64,000 nt of DNA from Apium graveolens. Taxonomy: Eukaryota; Streptophyta; Magnoliopsida; Apiales; Apiaceae. The notes beneath the pieces were generated by a model. That model was not told where the DNA came from. It did no database searches and saw only the letters and a program-made list of their open reading frames with translations. Shown here one piece after another: positions 54,501 to 64,000 of this stretch. The translations under genes were made by a program, and so were the position numbers. The stretch spans positions 63,337,414 to 63,401,413 of the forward strand of contig NC_133653.1 in the NCBI RefSeq assembly GCF_009905375.1, given 5' to 3'. How positions within the stretch are numbered: the first letter of the stretch is position 1; every line of letters starts with the position of its first letter.

Positions 54501-54932
54501 TTATTATTGTTTAATCTCAGTTATTGATAATATGACTTGCTGAGCTAGTTAGCTCACTCTTGCGATTTTTGTTTATGTATTCTACAGTTAAGAAGGATAA
54601 GGTTGATAGCGAGGTTTCCCAGTTCAATGTTCGAGCTAGGATTCCAGATTATGATTGATTGAGCTAGCAAAAGCTTATGGCAGTAGTAAGATTGCAAGGT
54701 TGAAGAATAATTATTTTTTTTTATTTTTTTATCCGTTGTAAATTAAATTAGTTGGGATATGGTACGTTGTAATAAAAGTTAAGGTGGTGGCTTGTTTTCA
54801 TATTTTAACCTGTTGCGATCCGTGGTTATGTAAAGCAGGGTCATTACAAATAATATTTTATATATACAGGTTTATATATTGATTATGTGTTATGGAACCT
54901 AAACTTCTGACCCGGGTTTGGAGGACGCCACA
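51587..54932 (+). repeat. LTR D (3.5-kb family), missing first ~245 bp; 5' LTR of next element
   Basis: Begins inside the LTR at the segment CCGAGTATTTAAAATC, equivalent to 40541 in LTR A, and runs to GGAGGACGCCACA. A primer-binding site follows at 54936, so it is a 5' LTR that lost its outer edge. TATAAATAG is at 52027-52035. Confidence 0.92.
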
Positions 54933-54935
54933 GGT

Positions 54936-54947
54936 TGGTATCAGAGC
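54936..54947 (+). other. Primer-binding site after LTR D
   Basis: TGGTATCAGAGC, complementary to initiator tRNA-Met, 3 nt past the LTR edge. The same site and following leader occur inverted at 63786-63930. Confidence 0.93.
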
Positions 54948-55131
54948 TACAGGTTATAAGTCACTGAAACAAGCCTAGATTTTCGGGATTGGGTAGAGGG
55001 TTAGGATTAGGAATAGGAAATAGAAAGATAGGTCATTGTGAGGTTGAGTGCGACTGTATAGTAGGTCTCCGGCACGGTTCGTGTTGCGATTCGGGATTCT
55101 TGACTAGCGATGTGATATCCAGGGAACGGCA

Positions 55132-55360
55132 ATGGCAGATCCTGATTTCCCTGCATCAACTGATCATTTGGAACCTTCCGTTTAAGGATCGTCATCTTCT
55201 CTCAGATTCAATTTGCGCCTTGATCTTCCATCAATATTAGCGGTATTACCTTCTGTTATGATAGTTGTGCCTCTCCAAGTTATTCAACGATATTCTATCA
55301 TCTCTCAATATGAGACTACCTATTCAAGAACCTTCATTTGCTTATTCTTGTTCTTTTGAA
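55132..55360 (+). pseudogene. Decayed relative of the 155-aa upstream ORF
   Basis: ATG at 55132 gives MADPDFPASTDHLEPSV then TAA (55193-55195); the intact ORF at 36389 starts MADSFIPVSADHSEPSV. Past the stop, in the same frame, LPSILAVLPSVMIVVPLQ lines up with its IPPALAILPPPVLQPVPLQ block. Beyond about 55300 the match is lost. It lies about 185 nt after the primer-binding site. Confidence 0.6.
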
Positions 55361-56615
55361 CATTCAACTATGAATGTATCTTTTCTGTCTATTATACACC
55401 ATATTCTACATTCTTAGTTTAAAAACCTTTCCAACGAAACAACAGCGTTTGCGAGAAGGGACGCGATAGCGACAGTAAACGGTGAGTATTGAGATATAAA
55501 TTAAGGTGAGAAGGAGTTTAGAAAGAAGATTCAAGTGTTCTGGAGGATGCCTGTATCCGGTTAAAAGAAGCTATTAGTAATTAGGCCACTCATGACTAGC
55601 TTGTGAAATGAAGTAGAAAAGTGTTGAAAAGAGAGAGTTAGAGGAGATTAGGGATCTGAAGATTTCTTGAGATTAGAAAATGGTGTTGTAATGATGTGAT
55701 AAACATTTTAACAAGATGATGTGACATTAGCTGACTTGTTGACTATTGGATAATCTGTTCCACTCAATGATTGCAAAGTGGTTAACGAGAGTACTACCAG
55801 TATGTGAGCCTTAATGTGAAGCTACGAATAAGATAACATGTAACGACAGCGGAAGTTTTCATTGATTACGGAAAGTAATAGACCTAATGAAGGAAAGGAG
55901 ATAAATGAAAGTGAATGGATCTTTGGGTGATCATTTCTTTAACTTGGTATCTGGTCATAAGAAGGAAAACAACCAACTCATACAGTAAGGACAACCGGAG
56001 GTGTGATTTTCAAAATTTTCAAAATTTTTAACAAGTTTTTGAAAAAGATTTTTCCTCACAAAATTTCTAAAAGCCTTTTTGAATAAAATAAGTTTTAAAC
56101 CTTGGTTGTCAAGTTACTACTTGAGTTTCTTATTTGTTAAAAGACCCGGATTATCTGGAAGGATGTTGTTTCAGACTCAGTATTGTTAATTCGGAGAACG
56201 AGGTAACCTGCGATTATGAAGAAGTGAGTGCAAGTATTGTCTGATAGGATTAACAACAGAACCAGCGTATGGAATAACTATTCATCCAATTACTGGGATT
56301 ATCAGAGTTCAAAGAATTCATTGATTAAACGAAAGCCTGAGCATGACCGAAGAAGATTGGGAAAATTTCCAGACTTTTCTAAAGGAAGAATATTATTAAT
56401 AAAATGATCGTTATGTTGAATGATTTATGGTTATTCCAAATTAAAAAGAGGAAACTCAAGGTTATCTGATAAGAACGCCATTATGATCAAATAGTTAAAG
56501 TATTATACGTGTAGGTGCGACGTTATAGACGCGAGACTTAACGAGTAAGAATCTACCACAATGCTTAGTACGAAGGCATTTTAGCATACTTCTAAAGTTG
56601 TTATGTGATACAATT
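55361..56615 (+). other. Unassigned leader/gag region of P2
   Basis: About 1.25 kb without an open frame or a domain that I can recognise. By position it should hold what remains of the leader and gag. It is followed by 56616-56759, which matches the leader of element 1. Confidence 0.5.
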
Positions 56616-56759
56616 GGGAAATGATTGAGCAAGCTCGAAAGATGAATACAAGTGACATGTGGATGGTGACCAATGGTACCATCCTCGTCCTCAACATTAC
56701 AGCGTATATTCCTTTTTAATTCCTAAAATGTCTGAACTCCTTTTCTTAATAAATTCTTT

Positions 56760-58660
56760 CTGATAATATCAAAAAGAAGGATTTTGCATTCCTTTCAAAT
56801 TTAATTATTCCCCTCGGGTTTGTTTTCTGATTGGGACAAACAGTGTTATGAAGAGACACTTTATCGGAATGACGAAGAGTCGGGTGGGATGCCACCTAAT
56901 CATGTGTTGTATGCCATACGGTATGAAAGACTGGCCATCTTAAGTACCAATGTGGTTGTCTCATTCATATTCAAATCATTACTTCTTCTTTCTTTCCAAC
57001 TCTAAGTTTATTAAAATTGTGAATCCTTCTAGTTATTTCGTTGTACCGTTGTTCTTTGCGAGAGTTTTTTTTAATCAAAAGTCAACATATTATACACCCA
57101 GCGGGCAAAGTCTCATCTACCTCTCATGCATGGAAAGGAAACAAGGGCATATGGTGTGAATTACAAATCACTGGCCCTAGCCAGGGATGCATTACGAGTC
57201 AAAGGAATCTACTTCAATAAGGGATACATCTCCAAGAACGAGAATTTGCGATATGTTATTTAGAATATGGATGTGATGACGTGGAAGATTATTGCGGATA
57301 CCTTATGTGTTAAAGTATTGAAAGATGTGGGAGCAATTGGATCGTATATCTCTCAAGGTTTTATTGATAAGATGAATTATCTTGTCGAATCAATAAGTTT
57401 ATGACTAAAGGAATAGCAAGTTAAGAACGTGCAGTTATTAAATAAGTAAGTACCAATGGCGGAATCGATATTTCTGGCAATAAGCTGTGAAGAATGGATA
57501 TCATTTGAGATAAGAGGATTTGACATTATTCTAAGAAGTGAATTAACTATTCAAGTGTGATGCCCAGGTAGACCGTCGTGATGGAAGATAGTTCTGAAGA
57601 CGCCAAATGAGAACATGAAGAAGTTTAAAGGACAAAGGAAAGTAAAGAACTTGTTAAGAACGATTTAAGATTATAAGGACCAGAATATAAGTGCTATGGC
57701 GGTTATAAATAAGAGTCAGGAGCAAACCGAACTTGAAGATTTTACAGTCTCAAGATATGTTTCCAGATGAGTTACCAATATTTCCTTTAGATAAAGAAAA
57801 TGTATTTATGATTGATATGGCACCTGAAATGAAGCCAGTGTCCAAAGCCCCGCACAGAATGGCACCAGATAAAATAAAGAAGTTACCAGAGGAAACGTAG
57901 GAGATAAATAGAAGAAAAAGCAACTGGACCTAGCGTACCCCTTAAAGTGCCCTAGCACGATGTGTTAATAAGAAAGATGAAAGTGTGAGATTATATGTTA
58001 GCGAAAGCTCAACAAGGTTACTCTCAAGAGCAGATATCTGTTATCTCGAACCAATGATTTGTTTAATTAAATGAACGAAGCAAGGTATTTTTATACGATT
58101 GATTTGAGACTGGGTATATTACCAAGTGAAAATTTAACTTATGGACGTATCAAAGATAATTTTCAGAACTCAGTACCGTTGTTATAAAATTCTAGAAATG
58201 TTAGTGGGATGAACTGATATACCAGTGATATTTAAATTTGATGAGTAGAATTTTGAAGGAAGAATTTGGATAAGATATACTTGTAAGAAGAACCATGCAA
58301 CCTATGCAATGATAGCTGAGGAGTCAAAGAAGAAAGAAGCGGTATAAAAAGAGTTTACCAGGTGAAAACTTTAATGGCAGGAGGTATAATTCTTAGTATA
58401 GACAGTCAGTAAGGAGGAGACAAAAGGGGATGCAGCAGAAAATTTAAAGATAGTATGAATAAAGAAAGACCAGAAGCACCAACAAAAGTAAGAAGTTTTA
58501 TCATGGGCCGGTTATTATTGGAAATTTGTGCAAGATTTCTTGAAAGTTGTAATATTCGAGATGAAGTTAACCAGGAAAAGCAAGAAGGTTATATGAAATG
58601 GAGAAGGGTGAAGAAAGTTTTGCGGAGTTAAATGAAAGAATGGTTACAACACCTATTTTA
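56760..58660 (+). pseudogene. P2 gag end, protease and RT remnants
   Basis: Homologous to P1 from about 56793. The zinc-knuckle remnant is near 57130; the protease at 57315-57400 reads KDVGAIGSYIS, the same D-V-G change as P1. RT begins near 57760 (FPDELPIFPLDKENVFMIDM), with FYTIDLRLG near 58090. Small private differences from P1 (for example the repeated AAGTAAGTACC near 57444) show independent later decay. Confidence 0.8.
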
Positions 58661-59470
58661 TCACTTTGAAAGCATCAGGGAGATTTGGTAGTTTATAGTG
58701 ATACTTCTCGTAAGGGAATAGGATGTGTGTTGACGCAAAACAATAAAGTTATTGCATATGCATCCGGACAACCGAAAACTTATGAGCAGAAGTACCCTAC
58801 TCATAACTGGGGATTAGAAGCAACAATAATAATCATTTTGAAAGATTGGGAAATATTATAAGTATAGAGAAAGATGTGAGATATATACGAACCACAAGAG
58901 TTGAAGTATGAACTCTCGAGGAAAAGTAAATGTAGTGGCAAGAGATGAGCAAGAAGGAGAGAGAATGAACATAGAGACTGTACGAGAAGAATTATCTATG
59001 GAATTCTAGAAGTTGGAATTGGAAGTCAGAGTGCATAATCCAAAAAGGAGTAAGAATGTATAAGTATAACTTTTCAATCAGAATTGTTAGAAAAGATAAA
59101 GAAGTGTCAGGAAGAGGTAATGAATCAGGATATAAATCATTTAGTATGGGAAGAATAGTGCACGTAAAAAGGACGATCAAGGTATTCTTAGGTTTTCTTC
59201 TAGAACTTGGATTCCACTAGTGATGGAATTGAAGGATGAAATTTTACAGGCAGCTCATAATTCGAGGTATTCAATCCATTCAGGGAGTACCAAGATGTAT
59301 AGAGATTTAAAGGAAATTATAGGTGGTTAGATATGAAGCGAGGAATTGCAGAATGAATTAGCAGATGTTATATATGTCAACAGAGTTAAAGTAGATCATC
59401 AGAGATCAAGTGGATTGTTACAGTCATTGGAAGTTCCAGAGTGGAAGTGAGAGCATATCACCATGGATTT
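58661..59470 (+). pseudogene. P2 RNase H and integrase zinc-finger remnants
   Basis: VVYSDTSRKGIGCVLTQNNK near 58690 and AHNSRYSIHSGSTKMYRDLK near 59250, with the same stops as P1; an extra TGA near 59449 follows the segment VPEWK. Confidence 0.82.
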
Positions 59471-60504
59471 CATAGTTGGGGTTACCAAGCACAAAAACTA
59501 ATCATGATGCCATTTGGCTTATAGTGGATAGATTTACCAAGCCAGCTCATTTTCTGCTTATAAACGAAATATTTTTGCTCGATAAGTTGATCCATAGGTG
59601 CCTGAAGGAAATTGTAGTTCGTCATGAAATTCTTGTGTCTATCGTATCTGATCGAGATCCAAGATTTAATTCGAGATTTTAGAAGAGTTTTCAAGAATGT
59701 TTAAGAACAAGATTGAATATGAGTACAGATTATCACCCAGAGATGGATGGCCAAAGTGAAAGAATAATCCAGACAATAGAAGACTTATTACGTATTTGTG
59801 CTATTGATTTCAAAGGAAATTGGGGCGAGCATTTACCTCTGATAGGATTTGCTTGCAACAACAGTTATCACGCTAGTATCGGGATGTCACCTTAAGAAGC
59901 CCTTCATGGATGCAAATACAGATCTCTAGTGTATTAAGACGGAGCAGTAGAGCGTAAAATACTTGGACCTGAATTAGTACAGCAGACAAAGGAAGTTATT
60001 GAAGTTATCCAGAAGAGATTGATAGCCGTACCAGACCGTCAAAGGAAATAAACAGATCAATCAAGGAAAGACATGGAATTCGAAGAAGGAAGCTTAGTAC
60101 TACTGAAAGTAGCGCCGTGGAAGGGATTAACGAGGTTTGGAAAGAAAGAAAAACTGAGCCTAAGATATGTCGGACCTTTTGAAATCTTAAAGCACGTTGG
60201 CAAAATAGCTTTCGAGTTAACGTTACCTCCGCACATGGAGCACATTCATAATATTTTCCATATATCAATGCTTAAGAAATATAATCCAGACTCCAGGCAT
60301 GTAATAGAATATGAGCCAATAGAGCTTCAGGCAGATTTGTCATATGTAGAGAATCCGGTAGAGATTCTAGAGAATAGAGAGAAAATATTGAGGAATAAAG
60401 TGGTAAAGTTAGTAAGAGTATTGTGGAGAAACCCAAAGGTTGAAGAGTCAACCTGGGAGTTAGAAAGTGATATGAGAGAAAAGTACCCTCATTTGTTTTC
60501 TTAG
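59471..60504 (+). pseudogene. pol: P2 integrase core and chromodomain-like tail
   Basis: The core is open at 59476-59682 and 59713-59895, with a private TAG at 59680-59682 after NSRF and a private change of the Thr in HPETDGQS to Met. TAA at 59893-59895 and TAA at 60049-60051 are shared with P1 and P3. The C-terminal block 60073-60504 is open, with GPFEILKHVGK and the VRVLWRNPKVEESTWELE tail. Confidence 0.9.
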
Positions 60505-60542
60505 GAGATTCCGAGGACAGAATCCTTTTAAGGGGGGAAGGA

Positions 60543-63500
60543 TGTAATATCCGGGATATATCGTGTAATTATTTTTGCTATTATACAATTATTATGTGTG
60601 TACAGTATCTATTCTGTGAGTTAATTGTTAAATGTTATCTGTACTTGGATATTCAAAAATAATATTAATTGAGTATTTTAATTTTTATATGTCCAAAATA
60701 AAATATAGATAATTGTCATATCTTCCTAATTATTTTTATGTTGGTTTATGGATTTATAAGAATCATCTGAAATTTCTAAAATATTTTTCCGAGTATTTAA
60801 AATCTATTTTATAAAAACGGGAACCAACCGACGTCATCCGTTGTTACGTTTTTAGAACCCGAAACTTTTCCGAGAACGCCTTCCTAACCTAATTGTAATA
60901 TTCTGAGCATATTCCATGTTTCGACTTTTTCGATCCGGCCTACGGTTTGTCCTGCGCGGGTCCCGGCGCAACATTTTTGATACAATATTCATTTCGGTAA
61001 ATCAATAAAACTCGTATTTTCGAGAAACGGGAGCTTTTTATTAAACTATCATAATTATCACCTCGTAATACGTGTAACCAGGCGCTGAGACCAAGACCGC
61101 AGTACAAATTGTACTAATTTGGATATTTATCTCGAAAACCGATACCGTTTGGATCAGTTTTTACAAATAAACGTACGATTTTATATCAGAAATGATCCAA
61201 CGGGATACTAATTTTCCGTAATTATAAATAGCCTTTTACCGTATTTTATTTCGTATCAAAATCATTTGCAGATAGTTAATTCTATAATTTTCAGAGAAAA
61301 AAAACCCTAATTACATAAACTGTTCTAAGAATCAAACAGCAAAATGAAGGCGTTACCGATCTCTGTTTTCAAAGCTTGAGTAACCAAAATGAAGGATTTG
61401 AAGTGTTTTATCAGATTCTGAGCTTTGTTTCACTGCAGAACCAAAGGTTTATTTTCTGAAAAATTATTTATTTTCGAATTAAAATTATTAAAAATATGAA
61501 TTTTTATTCGGATGATTGTTTGTATGATTTGATGATTGCATGTTGTAGAGCTTGTTTTCCTGATGATTTTCATGTGTCATACGTCTGATTTGGAGTTCAA
61601 TAACATGTTCAAATTTGAGTTTGATTTTCGAATTTTAAAATTAGGGTTTATAACCCGTATGAATGTTCTTAATTGAAATTTGGGGGTTTGTTATTCTGTG
61701 ATAGATTGATGTTGTGTTATAGTGGGTTGTGTTCTCTGTGAAATTTGCAATCTAGTCATATAAGTTTCATGAATCAACGAGGTTTGTAAAAGAGGGAGTT
61801 AGGTTTTAAAGTTTTCGTCGAACTCGCCGGAAACCGGCGAGATTCTTGATCATTTTCCGGCTAATTCCGGGATGATTAGAATGAATTGATGGCATGGTTG
61901 TGTTCCTTGTGAAGTATAGATTAAATCTGGAGTTTGTGGTGGTGGGAGGAAGCCGGAGTTGAGTTCTCCGGCGAACCCGACTGTTTTCCGGCGAAGGGCT
62001 GGAAAATTGCAGTTTAGTACCCCAACTTTTGAAAACGATGAAGTTCAGTCCCTGAACTTTCCAGAGTTTGCAAAAGTTGGATTCCTGTTTTAAAAATGTT
62101 TAAAAATCATATTTCCTATTTATTTTTATTATAAAAATTCATTTTTAATTTCTGAAAATTCTAAAAATTAGTATTTTAATTCCGAAAATTATTTTTAATT
62201 CAAAAATAAATCTGAATTAATTAGTTAATTAATTTCAGTTAATTTTTAATTGATTAATTGGTCAATTAATTCGAAAATTAATTGATTAATTGATTTAATT
62301 AATTATTAATTGATTTTAATTACTTATTTAATTATATTTAATTATTTAGAAATGATTTAAAAATTCTGAAAAATAGTTTCGAGCTTTAAAATATTATTCT
62401 AAATTATTTTCAAGGCTCGATAATTATTCTAAAATTATTTCGGAGTCAGAATTGGCCAACCGAACCCTGTTTATTACTCCAAAATTGATCCAACGACCCG
62501 TTTTAATTCCGAAAAATATTTTAAAAATCATTTTAAGTAACCGAAAGCCTGTTTATGACCCGAGACTTCTTTCTAAATGGGATGGCATTGATTATTTAAC
62601 GTGTTATGTGTTACATGTGACTTGTTGGTTGACCGTCGGTCTATATGTTCGGTGATTACTTGTTTATAGCGTAACTTTCAATCCATTAATCAGATTTGAG
62701 TAAAACGAAGGGTAGATAGAAGTGTATGTCGAATAGAATGGTATGAGTTAAATATTAATAGATACTTATGATGCCTAGCAGAGTAAGCAAGGCGTAAGAA
62801 AGAGAAGCAGGTGATCAGAAAATAGAATTGACATGTAGAAAATACCGCAAGTGATCAGAGGATAGAAGCGAGGCATAAGAGAAACAGATGAGTGATTGTT
62901 GAATGGGGTCATTAGACAAGTACAAGTGAAGTTGAAATCGATTATGATAAGGCAAGTATTTCTAAACCTTTCTCAAAATACAATGTAAATATTTCTAAAT
63001 TCTCTTGTGACATATTGTTAATACCCAAAATAGTTCTATTTTATACTGTACACATTTTGAATCCTTTAGCCTTGAACCTGAGCCACAGTATTTGATCTTT
63101 GAGCCGTAAGCCTTATTCTTTGTAAACCATTTCTTGTTGATTTACCAGATACTAAACCACACAAATAAGATACTACTCCATAAATATATATCCATCATAT
63201 ATACCAAACACTGGAACAGAATTGTTTACACATACATAAACTTTTATACTCAACCATATCTTGTGATATCAAGGTACTAAAACCTTGTAAAAACACTATT
63301 CATCTAATATCCGATTATCCTACCAGCTGGAGGCCACTTCTTTTATGTATTTTGACATACCCTTTTTGGTAACTATAAATTTTTACCATGCTCTTTTACA
63401 AATGTTTTATGGTTATTGATTATGACCTGGTTTTATTGAACTCTATTGTTTATCATATTGAAATGCTTTAGAATTGGATAGTTTTCTTTGTGTGGACCAG

Positions 63501-63755
63501 ATTCGTGATCAGACCATATCGATGGTCAAGTTAGGCCAATGTGTGCCTTGGATCCAGTAGTTAGAGCGGTGCTGTGTGCTTTGCTCGGGGTTAGTGCGTG
63601 ACTGATCATCAGCCTAACCTTGGTTTTAAAATTTTAAAATGAATATCCAATTATATTGACTGTTTAACAGGAAACTTGATTCTTTTGAATCACCTCGTTT
63701 ATTATTGTTTAACCTCAGTTATTGATAATATGACTTGCTGAGCTAGTTAGCTCAC
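60543..63755 (+). repeat. LTR E (3.5-kb family), 3' end lost
   Basis: Begins TGTAATATCCGGG after the polypurine tract and follows the family sequence to GAGCTAGTTAGCTCAC, then turns into inverted family sequence. About 360 bp of the 3' end are missing. TATAAATAG is at 61223-61231. Confidence 0.92.
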
Positions 63756-64000
63756 CCTGCTTTACATAACCACGGATCGCAACACGAACCGTGCCGGAGA
63801 CCTACTATACAGTCGCACTCAACCTCACAATGACCTATCTTTCTATTTCCTATTCCTAATCCTAACCCTCCACCCAATCCCGACAATCTAGGCTTGTTTC
63901 AGTGACTTATAACCTGTAGCTCTGATACCAACCTGTGGCGTCCTCCAAACCCGGGTCAGAAGTTTGGGGTCCACAACACATAATCAATATATAAACCTGT
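63754..64000 (-). mobile_element. Inverted fragment: LTR piece, leader, primer-binding site, start of another LTR
   Basis: Read on the minus strand from 64000: LTR 3' end (to GGACGCCACA at 63934), primer-binding site (63930-63919), leader matching 54948-55090, then near 63783 a jump from the leader word GTTGCGAT into an LTR segment (CCGTGGTTATGTAAAGCAGG). The minus-strand LTR continues beyond the window. Confidence 0.88.

Larger units (their letters stand above)
54933..60542 (+). mobile_element. Defective gypsy interior P2 between LTRs D and E
   Basis: Primer-binding site, leader with a decayed upstream ORF, an unrecognised stretch, element-1-like leader (56616-56759), then gag-end, protease, RT, RNase H and integrase remnants and a polypurine tract (60526-60542). 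At 5.6 kb it has the layout of a non-autonomous derivative. No frame longer than about 145 codons survives. Confidence 0.88.

Noticed and set aside
54989..55240. 83-aa plus-strand ORF in the P2 leader
   Set aside because: It overlaps the upstream-ORF remnant in another frame and matches nothing known.

Overview
This window is plant nuclear DNA made of nested and rearranged LTR retrotransposons; I see no host gene, tRNA, rRNA or CRISPR array. The evidence is direct: several long LTRs, primer-binding sites complementary to initiator tRNA-Met (TGGTATCAGAGC), polypurine tracts, and gag/pol domains of both the Ty1/copia and Ty3/gypsy superfamilies. The SIRE/Maximus-like copia elements and Tekay/Del-like chromoviruses suggest a flowering plant, probably a eudicot; I cannot name the species.

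Layout. 1-3730 is a scrambled, decayed gypsy interior on the minus strand, with its 4.25 kb 5' LTR at 3731-7982. That gypsy truncates the 5' LTR of an old plus-strand SIRE-like copia (7983-12395: LTR, gag, protease, start of integrase). The copia is cut off by the first LTR (12396-15965, minus) of a second gypsy family with ~3.57 kb LTRs, called here the '3.5-kb-LTR family'. Next come a minus-strand defective pol end (15966-17860) and a much better preserved gypsy gag-pol (element 1, 17861-36550, minus). Element 1 is split by a young, complete copia (18816-31919, minus) with 599-bp LTRs that differ at one base and a 5-bp target duplication TATAG.

At 36550 the orientation flips. From 36551 to 63755 everything is the 3.5-kb-LTR family on the plus strand: a defective interior (36551-40294), LTR A (40295-43826), a pol tail, LTR B (44150-47683), the same pol tail again, LTR C (48007-51581), a 5'-truncated LTR D (51587-54932), a second defective interior (54933-60542) and LTR E (60543-63755). 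The last ~250 bp invert again and begin another LTR.

Main points of interest. (1) The young copia carries, downstream of pol, an ~81-aa ORF and a ~1,235-codon accessory frame interrupted by one TAG, each preceded by a TATA-like sequence. (2) Element 1 has an extra proline-rich 155-aa ORF upstream of gag; a decayed relative lies behind the primer-binding site of the defective element at 55132, and splice-acceptor-like sequences precede the start codons of both the extra ORF and gag. (3) Three defective interiors share the same stop codons, and the two that reach the protease share its altered active site, suggesting that an already dead element was multiplied. (4) LTRs A, B and C form a tandem array with a 3.86 kb period, and LTR B looks like a crossover product of C-type and A-type LTRs.
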